The notes under the pieces are model-generated. The model saw nothing but the letters and a program-made list of their open reading frames with translations. It was not told the DNA's origin and did not search any database. Both the position numbers and the translations under genes were made by a program. Source: Anaerolineae bacterium UTCFX2 (GTDB taxonomy: Bacteria; Chloroflexota; Anaerolineae; Anaerolineales; UBA4823). Taken from it: a stretch of 53,967 nt of DNA. Position 1 is the stretch's first letter. Each line of letters opens with the position of its first letter. The stretch covers positions 1 to 53,967 of the forward strand of contig MWTA01000089.1 in NCBI GenBank assembly GCA_002050125.1, in the 5' to 3' direction. This document shows, piece after piece, positions 34,421-42,443 of this stretch.

Positions 34421-34426
34421 TATGAT
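34421..34426 (+). promoter_or_regulatory. possible -10 of the prenyltransferase gene
   Basis: GTGCTATGATTG in the divergent gap between tlyA and the UbiA-family gene. No convincing -35. Confidence 0.35.
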
Positions 34427-34447
34427 TGCGGCTATCTTCCGGGGCGT

Positions 34448-35332
34448 ATGATGAAAATCCTGGTCTCTCTGGTCAAGGCAATGCGTCCAAAGCAGTGGGC
34501 GAAGAACGTGGTGATCTTCGCTGCCCTGGTGTTCGACCGGCAGCTTGGGTTTAACAACCTGGGACCCATGCTGCGCACGTTCGCCGGTTTTGTGCTTTTC
34601 TGTATGCTGTCGGGCGCGGTGTACCTGATTAACGACATTGCCGACCTCGAGCAGGACCGCAACCATCCCGACAAGCGCAAGCGCCCGCTTGCCTCCGGCG
34701 CGCTGCCGCTGCCGGCGGCGCGCCTGGCGATCGTCCTACTGCTGCTGACGGTCTTCCCGCTGGCTTATGCATTGTCGCCCGCGTTCGCGCTGGTTGCCCT
34801 GAGTTACCTGCTGCTCAACCTGGCGTATTCCAAATGGCTGAAGCACATCCCGATCATCGATGTGTTTTCCATCGCGCTCGGTTTTGTGTTAAGGATTATG
34901 GCTGGCATCACGCTGATCCATGTGACGCGCTTTTCACCCTGGCTTTACGTGGTCACCACGGTGGGTTCGCTGTACGTCGGGTTTGGCAAGCGGCGCGCCG
35001 AACTGGTGCAGCTCAACGATCAGGCAAACAACCACCGGCGTTCGCTGAGCGGCTACACGATCGCGCTGTTGGACCAATATCTGATGATCGTTTCGGCGAC
35101 TACGATCCTGGCGTACAGCCTATATACCTTCTCGGCGCCGAACCTGCCCGATAACCACGTCATGATGCTGACCATTCCATTCGTCCTGTACGGTATCTTC
35201 CGCTACCTGTACCTCGTACAGTCGAAGGGGTTTGGCGGCGCGCCCGAAGACGTGCTGTTCTCAGACCGTCCGCTCCAGGTCGCTATAGCGCTGTGGGGCG
35301 TGTCCATTTTGTTCATTTTCTATATATTCTAA
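34448..35332 (+). CDS. UbiA-family prenyltransferase, decaprenyl-phosphate phosphoribosyltransferase-like
   Basis: A ~294-residue integral membrane enzyme that would transfer a group to or from a polyprenyl phosphate. MRPKQWAKNVVIFAAL and the first Asp-rich motif NDIADLEQDRNHPDKRKRP (N-D-x-x-D-x4-D) are close to those of 5-phosphoribosyl-1-phosphate decaprenyltransferases. About eight hydrophobic helices are visible. In mycobacteria that enzyme feeds arabinan synthesis; here the sugar is unknown. The open frame runs back to 33722 over tlyA, but ATG 34448/34451 is where the family begins. Mevalonate kinase and IPK genes follow, so precursor supply and prenyl use are neighbours. Confidence 0.85.
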   Translation: MMKILVSLVKAMRPKQWAKNVVIFAALVFDRQLGFNNLGPMLRTFAGFVLFCMLSGAVYLINDIADLEQDRNHPDKRKRPLASGALPLPAARLAIVLLLLTVFPLAYALSPAFALVALSYLLLNLAYSKWLKHIPIIDVFSIALGFVLRIMAGITLIHVTRFSPWLYVVTTVGSLYVGFGKRRAELVQLNDQANNHRRSLSGYTIALLDQYLMIVSATTILAYSLYTFSAPNLPDNHVMMLTIPFVLYGIFRYLYLVQSKGFGGAPEDVLFSDRPLQVAIALWGVSILFIFYIF

Positions 35333-35368
35333 CGATACGGATCGATCGAATCCGATCCACAGGATAAG

Positions 35369-36328
35369 ATGCCTGCAATCTCTGCTTCTGCGTCTGGAAA
35401 AATCATCCTCTTTGGCGAACACGCGGTCGTTTACGGCAGACCGGCGATTGCCGCGCCGGTCGAACAGGTGCGCGCCCGGGTCGTGGTCACCGCGGAGCCG
35501 CGCCGCCGCCTGGGGAGCGTGCTGATCCAGACGCCGGACCTGGGAGGGCAGGCTTATCTGGACGAACTGCCCCAGGACGACCCGTTGGGTCTGGCGATGC
35601 GCCTGACGCTGGAACACCTGGGTGTGTCGCGCCCACCAGCCTGCACGCTGTGGGTCAGCTCCACCATCCCAATTGCCGCTGGGTTGGGCTCGGGCGCAGC
35701 TATATCGGTGGCGCTTTGCCGGGCTTTTGCGGAGTTTCTGGGCGCTGAGCTGCCCGCTGAAACGGTTTCGGATCTGGCTTTTGAAGTGGACCGAATCCAC
35801 CACGGCACGCCGTCGGGGATTGACAACACGGTGATCGCCTATGCGCAGCCGATCTTCTTTGTCAGGGGGCAGCCGATCCAGTTGTTGCAGCCCGCCAGCC
35901 AGTTCACCCTGATCATCGGGGACACGGGCGTGCGCAGTCCGACCGCGGCTGCGGTTGGAGATTTGCGCAAAGCCTGGCAGGCTGATCCGGAGCGTTATGA
36001 GCCGCTGTTCGACGCCGCGGCTGAAATTGCGATCCGGGCGCGCGGCTGGATCGAATCCGGGCAGGTTCAACGGCTGGGCGCGCTGATGGATGAAAATCAC
36101 GTCCTGCTGTGTGAAATGGGCGTGTCTTCGGCGGAACTCGACCGCCTGGTTGAAGCGGCGCGCGCCGCCGGTGCCTGGGGCGCAAAGCTCTCGGGCGGAG
36201 GCCGGGGCGGCAACATGCTCGCGCTGGCACCGCCGGAGCGCACTGCGGCGATCGCCGAAAGCCTGCGCCAGCACGGCGCAACGCGCACGATCACGACCAC
36301 GGTTCGGGCGCACAAACCGCCGCAATGA
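35369..36328 (+). CDS. mvk: mevalonate kinase
   Basis: Phosphorylates mevalonate at C5 with ATP, in isoprenoid synthesis. The 319-residue GHMP kinase has SGKIILFGEHAVVYGRPAIA (family start), the ATP loop PIAAGLGSGAAISVAL, HHGTPSGIDNTV (with the catalytic Asp) and the third motif GAKLSGGGRGGNMLAL. Length suits bacterial and archaeal MVK. The stop overlaps the isopentenyl phosphate kinase start by 4 bases (ATGA), so they are coupled. HMG-CoA synthase, reductase and a decarboxylase are not in the window. Confidence 0.94.
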   Translation: MPAISASASGKIILFGEHAVVYGRPAIAAPVEQVRARVVVTAEPRRRLGSVLIQTPDLGGQAYLDELPQDDPLGLAMRLTLEHLGVSRPPACTLWVSSTIPIAAGLGSGAAISVALCRAFAEFLGAELPAETVSDLAFEVDRIHHGTPSGIDNTVIAYAQPIFFVRGQPIQLLQPASQFTLIIGDTGVRSPTAAAVGDLRKAWQADPERYEPLFDAAAEIAIRARGWIESGQVQRLGALMDENHVLLCEMGVSSAELDRLVEAARAAGAWGAKLSGGGRGGNMLALAPPERTAAIAESLRQHGATRTITTTVRAHKPPQ

Positions 36329-37164
36329 GCGCCGCGCAGCGCCAGAACCCGCATTCCTCTGCCAACCCGCTCACTTTTCTAAAGCTGGGCGGTTCGCTGA
36401 TCACCGCAAAGGAGCGCCCCCACACCGCGCGGAAGCAGGTCATCCAACGCCTGGCGCAAGAAATCGGCGAGTTTTTGAGCGACCAACCGCAGACGCCGCT
36501 GCTGCTGGGGCATGGTTCCGGCTCGTTTGGGCATGTGCCAGCCAACAAATATGGGACGCGCCAGGGCGTGCACACCCCGCTCGAATGGCGCGGCTTTGTC
36601 GAAGTCTGGCGGGAAGCCGGGGCATTGAACCGGCTGGTGATGGACGCGCTGCTGGAAGCGGGCGTGCCTGCGCTGGCTTTCCCGCCATCCGCCGCAGTGA
36701 CGGCGCGCGATCGAGCGCTGGCAAGCTGGAACCTCGAGCCGATCCAGGCTGCGCTGCGCGCCGGGCTGACGCCGGTGGTCTACGGCGACGTAGTCTTCGA
36801 CCTGACCGCGGGCGGGACGATCTTCTCGACCGAAGATTTGTTTGACCATCTTGCGCTCCATCTGCGCCCGCGCCGCATCTTGCTGGCGGGGATCGAGAGC
36901 GGGGTCTGGCGCGATTTCCCGGTTTCTACCGAGCTTGTGACTGAGATCACCCCGGCAACTTTCCCCGCCCTGCTGCCCGCGTTGAGCGGGTCGGCGGCGC
37001 CGGACGTGACCGGCGGGATGTTGAGCAAAGTGCGACAAAGCCTGAGCTGGGTCCAGCGCGCGCCCGAACTGGAAGTGCAAATTTTCTCGGCGCATGAGCC
37101 AGGAGCGCTTAGAGCGGCGCTGAATGGCGCGCAAATCGGCACGCTGATCCGTTCCGACCGGTAA
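36325..37164 (+). CDS. isopentenyl phosphate kinase
   Basis: Phosphorylates isopentenyl phosphate to IPP, the last step of the archaeal-type mevalonate route, in which decarboxylation precedes the second phosphorylation. The 279-residue amino-acid-kinase fold has FLKLGGSLIT near the start and LLGHGSGSFGHVPANKY, whose last His is the residue known to bind the substrate phosphate in IPKs. DVTGGMLSKV near the C-terminus closes the ATP site. It overlaps mvk by 4 bases. This gene set is known from Chloroflexota such as Roseiflexus, which supports the taxonomic guess. A phosphomevalonate decarboxylase is expected elsewhere. Confidence 0.93.
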   Translation: MSAAQRQNPHSSANPLTFLKLGGSLITAKERPHTARKQVIQRLAQEIGEFLSDQPQTPLLLGHGSGSFGHVPANKYGTRQGVHTPLEWRGFVEVWREAGALNRLVMDALLEAGVPALAFPPSAAVTARDRALASWNLEPIQAALRAGLTPVVYGDVVFDLTAGGTIFSTEDLFDHLALHLRPRRILLAGIESGVWRDFPVSTELVTEITPATFPALLPALSGSAAPDVTGGMLSKVRQSLSWVQRAPELEVQIFSAHEPGALRAALNGAQIGTLIRSDR

Positions 37165-37314
37165 TCTTACAATTCGTTCGCAGGGGGATTCTGACAGATT
37201 TCTGATATTTCGCAAATCGGAAATCAACAATCCCTTGCTATGCTAAAAGGTAGTTGAAGATTCGAAAGCGAATCTCAAAATGGCAGATCAGTAAACCTTA
37301 CAGGAGGTGTGATG

Positions 37315-37806
37315 ATGAACTACCTAGTTCGATGGGATCCTTACCGTGAAATGATGAACCTGCGCAATGCCTTTGACCGATATTTCGACCCGAGCCAGTC
37401 TTCGGGCGAAGCGGGGTGGCAGCCAATGACCTGGAACCTGGCGCTGGACGTCGCCGAAACCGATGACGAATACCGGGTCAGCGCGTCACTGCCGGGGATT
37501 GACCCCGACGACCTGGAGATTACCTATGATTCGAACGTGCTGACGATCAAAGGTGAGATGCGCGAAGACCAGGAGGTCAAGGAAGAGCGCTATCACATGC
37601 GCGAGCGGCGCTACGGCAGCTTCAGCCGCAGCATCTCCCTGCCGACTTCGGTCAAGGCGGACAAGATCAAAGCGGATTACAGCAAGGGCGTGTTGACGCT
37701 GCACCTGCCGAAATCCGAGGAAGCCCGCCCGAAACGCATCAAAGTGCAGAGCGGCGAACCGAAGAAAATGATCGAAGGGAAAGTCGCCTCGGTCAGCAAG
37801 AACTAA
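37315..37806 (+). CDS. small heat-shock protein, Hsp20/alpha-crystallin family
   Basis: An ATP-independent chaperone that holds unfolding proteins. The ~163-residue protein begins with MNYLVRWDPYREMMNLRNAFDRYFD. The alpha-crystallin domain follows from about residue 45: LDVAETDDEYRVSASLPGIDPDDLEI, then ERRYGSFSRSISLP and ADYSKGVLTLHLPKSEEARPKRIKV, which contains the ...GVLTL signature. AGGAGG lies at 37302-37307, which best fits ATG 37315; GTG 37309 and ATG 37312 are also in frame. A TATGCTAAAAGG site lies about 70 bases upstream. It is monocistronic and followed by a strong terminator. Confidence 0.94.
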   Translation: MNYLVRWDPYREMMNLRNAFDRYFDPSQSSGEAGWQPMTWNLALDVAETDDEYRVSASLPGIDPDDLEITYDSNVLTIKGEMREDQEVKEERYHMRERRYGSFSRSISLPTSVKADKIKADYSKGVLTLHLPKSEEARPKRIKVQSGEPKKMIEGKVASVSKN

Positions 37807-37849
37807 GCGGCGCTAACCTTCCCAGGTCTGCTCACAGCAATGAGTCGAA

Positions 37850-37881
37850 AACGGCGGTTATTTGACCGCCGTTCTTTTTTT
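37850..37881 (+). terminator. intrinsic terminator of the Hsp20 gene
   Basis: Nine-base perfect stem AACGGCGGT / ACCGCCGTT, 6-base loop, followed by seven T. On the minus strand four T follow, so it may also stop the convergent DinB operon. Confidence 0.92.
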
Positions 37882-37897
37882 ATTTAACCTGACCCGT

Positions 37898-38380
37898 TCA
37901 GGGGAGGTTTTCGCGCCAGAGGCGGATCTGTTCGGCGTGCTCGGCTTCGTGCTGAAACGAACTGCCAGCGATCCAGGTCGATAGAGGCTGACCCTTCAGC
38001 CAGGGGAAGCGCTGCGGGTCATCGAAATCACCCGGGCTCAGGGCTTCCACCCGGCGAACGGTCTGTTTGCGCACCGCGTGGAAGTCCTGCCAGACCTGAT
38101 CCAGCGGGCGCTCCTGCCCCAGATTCACCCAATCGCGGTTGATCTCTTCGTCGCTGGCTTCCGAAAAGTGAATAGTACTCGGAACCTGGTTCTGTGAGAC
38201 CTGCCAGAGCAGTTTTACCAACTCGGCTTCCCACATCGTCAGGTGAAAAAGAACGTCTTTGATCGACCATTCTCCAATCACCCCGTCCTTTAGCAAGTCT
38301 TCGTCAGTCAACCCGGCGAGGGTTTCCATGAATGCCGCCCGCCCTTCTGCCAATTCCCGCAGCACTTCCGCCTTATTCAT
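37898..38380 (-). CDS. DinB-like / DfsB-type four-helix protein
   Basis: A 160-residue protein of the DinB superfamily; the pattern resembles the ClbS/DfsB branch rather than the one at 3014. KDVLFHLTMWEAELV carries the first histidine and FQHEAEHAEQIRLW the last. The N-terminal helix has LAEGRAAFMETLAGLTDEDLL. Some ClbS proteins detoxify genotoxins, but most members are uncharacterised, so no function is claimed. It is the last gene of a tightly spaced minus-strand run: 11 bases separate it from the alpha/beta hydrolase. The Hsp20 terminator hairpin lies just beyond its end. Confidence 0.75.
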   Translation of the reverse strand: MNKAEVLRELAEGRAAFMETLAGLTDEDLLKDGVIGEWSIKDVLFHLTMWEAELVKLLWQVSQNQVPSTIHFSEASDEEINRDWVNLGQERPLDQVWQDFHAVRKQTVRRVEALSPGDFDDPQRFPWLKGQPLSTWIAGSSFQHEAEHAEQIRLWRENLP

Positions 38381-38391
38381 GATCCTCTGTC

Positions 38392-39189
38392 CTATAAATT
38401 GAAGTTGGTGACGAACTCGCGGATGGCAGCGTTGAACCGCGCCGGCTGCTCCAGGTTGGGCAGATGACCGGCGTGCGGGATGAGCCGCAGCCGGCTGTTT
38501 GGCAGCGCCGCAAACATTTCCTGCGCTTCCTGAACTGGAACAATTTGGTCTTCCTGACCGTGCAGGATCAACGTGGGCAGCTCGATGTTTTTCAGGTCTG
38601 GTCTGGAATCCGGGCGGTCCCGCATTCCGGCTAAATCCCCCAGCACGCCCGCGCTGGAAGTGGAGCGCATAATCGCGCCGATTTGTTCAACGAGCGCGGG
38701 GTTGTTCTGCAGGGTTTCCGGCGCCAGCAGCCTGGGCAGCATGCCGGCGACAATCGGTTCGATCCCGCTTTGACGGACGGTCGCAGCCGCCTGGTCTCTG
38801 GCAACTCGCGCTTCGGGAGAATCCGGGGCGGCGCGCGTGGCGGTCAGGATCAGCGCCTTCAGCCGGCTGGCGTACTTGCGCCAGAAAGCCAGCGCAACGT
38901 ACCCACCCATGGACAGACCGCACAGGATCACTTTTTTGCGGACTTCCAGCCGGTCGAGCAGCGCGTTCAGGTCGTCCGCCAGCAGATCCATCGAATAGGG
39001 TCCGGGGACGGGGTCCGATTCGCCGTGCCCCCGCAGATCCGGGGCGATGATATACCCGCTGTCAGCCAAATTGTCCAGCTGCGGCGTCCAGATCTGACGG
39101 TTGAGCGGATAACCATGCACAAAGAGCAGGGGTTGACCGGCGCCGCCGGCGGAATATGCCATTTGAAAGCCGTTAACCGACCTGTACAT
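38392..39189 (-). CDS. alpha/beta hydrolase
   Basis: A 265-residue cytoplasmic hydrolase with a full catalytic triad: nucleophile Ser in LCGLSMGGYVAL (G-x-S-x-G), the acid in LHGQEDQIVP, and His in PHAGHLPNLEQP. FVHGYPLNRQIW forms the oxyanion loop. The pattern fits the large group of carboxylesterase and enol-lactonase-like proteins; the substrate is open. Only 12 bases separate it from the HAD gene upstream, and 11 from the DinB gene downstream. Confidence 0.88.
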   Translation of the reverse strand: MYRSVNGFQMAYSAGGAGQPLLFVHGYPLNRQIWTPQLDNLADSGYIIAPDLRGHGESDPVPGPYSMDLLADDLNALLDRLEVRKKVILCGLSMGGYVALAFWRKYASRLKALILTATRAAPDSPEARVARDQAAATVRQSGIEPIVAGMLPRLLAPETLQNNPALVEQIGAIMRSTSSAGVLGDLAGMRDRPDSRPDLKNIELPTLILHGQEDQIVPVQEAQEMFAALPNSRLRLIPHAGHLPNLEQPARFNAAIREFVTNFNL

Positions 39190-39201
39190 GCGCCCTCGTT
39201 T

Positions 39202-39903
39202 CTACGCTTGGGTTTCTGATGAATTTTCGGACACGATCTTCCAGCCGCGCTCGGCTGCCAGGCTGCGCAAGCCATCGTCTGGATAGGCGACAACTGGGTT
39301 ACCGACCATTTCGAGCAGCGAAAGATCGGTAGTCGAGTCGGCGTATGCAAAGCTGGAATCTAAATCGACCTCGATATTTTGCCCCGCCAGGTACGCCAGG
39401 GCAGCGCTGGCTTTGTCCTCGTCGATCACGACCGGTTCGATCGAACGCCCGGTGAAAACGCCGTTGCGGGTTTCGAGGCGCGTGCCGACGTAGTGTTCCA
39501 CGCCCAGTTCGGCGGCAATGCGCGCCACCATCGGATCGGGACCCGAAGAAACCAGCATCACCAGGTCGCCCGCCCGCAAGTGATCTTCCAGGATCTGGCG
39601 CGTTTCGCGCCGCCACGAACCATCCAGCGCGCGAACCGTATGCTCCCAGATTGGCTGCGCTTCCTGAACCGGTATGCCGCGCACATACCAAGCCAGATGC
39701 CCCGCCCAGGGGCGGCGAAACGCGCTTTCGCTGATCAGCCCCAAGCGGCGCACGAAGTAGAGCGGGTAATGCACGCCCAGAAACGCCAGGTGGGTCGTGC
39801 GCTTGAGGTTGCGCTGCCGGAAGTAATCTAAATAGCCCGTCCAGGTGCGCAGGCTGGTCAGCGTGCCATCGATATCGAAGAAGGCTGCAGTTTGAATGCT
39901 CAT
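39202..39903 (-). CDS. HAD-IB family phosphatase
   Basis: A 233-residue haloacid-dehalogenase phosphatase of the SerB-like subfamily IB. Motif I is FFDIDGTLTS, with Asp nucleophile and the general acid two residues later. Motif II is VMLVSSGPDP, and the motif III/IV block is YADSTTDLSLLEMVGNPVVAYP, the family signature. A helical cap (residues ~20-95) carries conserved HLAWYVRGIPV. Relatives act on phosphoserine or on lysophosphatidate/lipid phosphates. It follows the LLM gene by 14 bases in the minus-strand run. Confidence 0.88.
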   Translation of the reverse strand: MSIQTAAFFDIDGTLTSLRTWTGYLDYFRQRNLKRTTHLAFLGVHYPLYFVRRLGLISESAFRRPWAGHLAWYVRGIPVQEAQPIWEHTVRALDGSWRRETRQILEDHLRAGDLVMLVSSGPDPMVARIAAELGVEHYVGTRLETRNGVFTGRSIEPVVIDEDKASAALAYLAGQNIEVDLDSSFAYADSTTDLSLLEMVGNPVVAYPDDGLRSLAAERGWKIVSENSSETQA

Positions 39904-39917
39904 AGGAACTGCGGTGG

Positions 39918-40793
39918 TTACCCCGGCTTGACGCCAGCCGCCGCGGCGAATTGGCGGATCGCCTGCAGGTGCTGCTCGGGGCGTTCGAAACCCGCCGCCA
40001 TGGTATTGAAGGACAGGTAGGTCGCCCCTTGCGCCCGCCAGCCCTCAACCAGTTTCACCCACTCTTCCGGCGCCGCGCCGCCGTGCGAGATGCGCGCCTC
40101 CAACCCGAAATCGCCGGGAGCGCGTCCGGCGCGCGCCAGCTCCTCCTGGATGATCTGCAACAGGGGCCCTATCTCGGAGGGCTTCCGAATGTTGGTGATC
40201 CAGCCGTCGCCCAGGCGGGCTGCCCGGCGCAGCGCCGGCTCGTTGTTCGCCCCAAACCAGATTGGGATGGGGCGCTGTACCGGCAGCGGGTTCAAACCGG
40301 CGTCCGGGATGTGGTGCCAGCGCCCCTCGAACACGACCAGCGGCTGGGTCCAGAGCAGGCGCAATACCTGAACCTGCTCCTCGATGCGGCGGCCGCGGGT
40401 ATGGAAGTCTTCATTCAACGAGATATATTCTGCCTCGTTCCAGCCGAGGGCGACCCCCAGGCGCAGGCGCCCGTTGCTCAGCACGTCCAGCGTCGCGGCT
40501 TGCTTGGCAACCAGCGCGGTCTGACGCTGCGGCAGGATCAGAATCCCCGTCGTAAATTCAATTCGACTGGTCAGCCCAGCCATATACGAATAAAGAACCA
40601 GCGGCTCTTGAAAAGGATGGCGGCTGGTATAGGTCAGCTTGTCCGCACCCGGATAGTTCGGGCTGACGCCCAGGACATGCTCGTAAGTCAGAATGTGGGA
40701 GAACCCCAGCCCCTCGGCGGTTTGGGCGTAATCCCGAATCAGCGCCGGATCGTTTCCAAATTCAGTCTGTGGGTACACCAATCCAATTTTCAT
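39918..40793 (-). CDS. luciferase-like (LLM) F420-type oxidoreductase
   Basis: A 291-residue TIM-barrel oxidoreductase of the luciferase-like monooxygenase family, in the F420-dependent branch. Signs are the start MKIGLVYPQTEFGNDPALIRDYAQ, GFSHILTYEHVLGV, FTTGILILPQRQTALVAKQAATLDVLS, GRLRLGVALGWN and PIWFGANNEPALRRAARLGDGWI. The tetrad-like layout points to F420H2 or FMNH2; which one cannot be told here. It lies 58 bases downstream of the M32 peptidase and 14 upstream of the HAD gene, in the same orientation. Confidence 0.85.
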   Translation of the reverse strand: MKIGLVYPQTEFGNDPALIRDYAQTAEGLGFSHILTYEHVLGVSPNYPGADKLTYTSRHPFQEPLVLYSYMAGLTSRIEFTTGILILPQRQTALVAKQAATLDVLSNGRLRLGVALGWNEAEYISLNEDFHTRGRRIEEQVQVLRLLWTQPLVVFEGRWHHIPDAGLNPLPVQRPIPIWFGANNEPALRRAARLGDGWITNIRKPSEIGPLLQIIQEELARAGRAPGDFGLEARISHGGAAPEEWVKLVEGWRAQGATYLSFNTMAAGFERPEQHLQAIRQFAAAAGVKPG

Positions 40794-40851
40794 CTTTTAC
40801 ACCTTCAATTTCTACATCTTCAACTTCGATGCCTTCTACACCGGGTTATTT

Positions 40852-42357
40852 CTAAAGGTCGTATAACTCACCGTACTTCGTCCGCAGGTATTGGATATAC
40901 GGCTCGATCCGGATGGGACCGCCCGTGATGCGCATGACCAACTCGTCGGCGGTGAACTTAGACCCGTGCTGATAGATGTGTTCGGTCATCCAGTTCCGCA
41001 GCGTGTCGAATTGTCCCTGGCGGATCTGCGCTGGAATGTCCGGATGATCCTTGAGCGCCGCTTCGTAGAACAACCCGCTGAGGATGTTGCCCAGGGTGTA
41101 ACCCTGGAACGCCCCGCCGATCAGCCCCCCGTACCAGTGCACGTCCTGCATACAACCGTCTTTGTCGTCCTGCGGCTGGATGCCAATGTCAGCCAAAAAG
41201 CGTTCGTTCCAGGCTTCGGGCAGGTGCTTAACTGCCAGCTTGCCCTCCAGTAGATCCATCTCGAAATCGAAACGCAGCATCACGTGCAGGTTATAGGTCA
41301 CTTCGTCCGCATCGGTGCGGATCAGCGAGCGCTCCACTTTGTTGATCGCGCGGTAGTAAGCCTCCAGCGGCACATCGCCTAGCTGCTCCGGAAACATCGC
41401 TTGAAAGCGCGGGTAGAAAAATTCGCAGAAATTGCGGCTGCGACCCACCAGGTTCTCCCACAGGCGCGATTGGCTTTCGTGCACGCCCGAGGACGTTCCT
41501 CCGCCCAGCGGCGTGCCGTCCAGTTCGGGTCGGACGCCCTGCTCGTACATGGCATGCCCGCTTTCGTGGATCACCCCGAAGAGGCATTCGCCAAACAAGT
41601 TTTCTTTTACGCGGGTGGTGATGCGCACATCGCCCACCGCGAAATTGGTCTCGAACGGATGGTGCGTCAGATCCAGCCGGCCGCGTTGAAAATCGTAGCC
41701 GATCTGGCTGGCAACCTCTTTACCCAGCGCGAGCTGCTGGTCTTGCGGGTAGCGCTTGCGTAGGCAGGAATCATCCGCCGGCGGCTGCGCCGTGATCGCC
41801 TGAACGATGGGGACCAGTTCTTTTCTCAACTCTGCGAAGAGGCGGCGGATGGATGAAGCCTTCATGCCGTAATCCGAAAAACCGACCAGCGGGTCGATAA
41901 TATGCTCGTAGCCGGGAAAGAATTCGGCGAGCTGGCGGCTTAGATCGAGCGTTTTCTCCAGATAAGGCTGGACGCGCGCAAAATCGTTCGCCGGGCGCGC
42001 TTCCGCCCAGATGGCGTAGGCTTGAGACGTGTGCTCGGACATTTTCCCGACAAATTCGGCGGGGATTCTGGTCATGCGTTCATACTGGCGGCGGGTCACC
42101 CGAATCAGCGCGGCGTCATCCGAATCGTAAGGCAGACTTTCGGCGTAAGGCGTCAATTCATCCAGCAGCTTGCCAATCGCCGGGTCGGTGAATTTCTCCT
42201 GGGCGAGCTGAGCCAGGGTGGCGGTTTGACGGGCGCGCGCCGCGGCACCTCCGGGCGGCATGTAGGTGCTCTGATCCCAGGACAGCACCGCGGCGGCTTT
42301 TTCCAGGTCGTCAGCTTCAATCAGCTTTTGTCTCAAAAGGTGCATCTTTTCTTTCAT
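40852..42357 (-). CDS. carboxypeptidase Taq (M32 family)
   Basis: A thermostable-type metallocarboxypeptidase releasing C-terminal residues. The 501-residue protein has the zinc motif HESGH in FGVIHESGHAMYEQG, preceded by DVRITTRV. Further family blocks are GVHESQSRLWENLVGRS, LIRTDADEVTYNLHVMLRF and DVHWYGGLIGGAFQGYTLGNILS. Length is normal (about 500). A TAGAAT at 42432-42427 just after the valS stop may be its own -10, though it also lies close behind valS (86 bases) and could be read through from it. Confidence 0.95.
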   Translation of the reverse strand: MKEKMHLLRQKLIEADDLEKAAAVLSWDQSTYMPPGGAAARARQTATLAQLAQEKFTDPAIGKLLDELTPYAESLPYDSDDAALIRVTRRQYERMTRIPAEFVGKMSEHTSQAYAIWAEARPANDFARVQPYLEKTLDLSRQLAEFFPGYEHIIDPLVGFSDYGMKASSIRRLFAELRKELVPIVQAITAQPPADDSCLRKRYPQDQQLALGKEVASQIGYDFQRGRLDLTHHPFETNFAVGDVRITTRVKENLFGECLFGVIHESGHAMYEQGVRPELDGTPLGGGTSSGVHESQSRLWENLVGRSRNFCEFFYPRFQAMFPEQLGDVPLEAYYRAINKVERSLIRTDADEVTYNLHVMLRFDFEMDLLEGKLAVKHLPEAWNERFLADIGIQPQDDKDGCMQDVHWYGGLIGGAFQGYTLGNILSGLFYEAALKDHPDIPAQIRQGQFDTLRNWMTEHIYQHGSKFTADELVMRITGGPIRIEPYIQYLRTKYGELYDL

Positions 42358-42443
42358 AGGACTCTCTCTTTTGAATGGGTAGTTTTCTCAGTTTGGGATT
42401 GAATTGATGAAGGCATCCGTAAACCTATTCTACCGCATAGAAT

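Noticed and set aside
33722-34447. Extended frame in front of the UbiA-family protein
   Set aside because: It lies antisense to tlyA and has no family similarity; the prenyltransferase begins at MRPKQWAKN.
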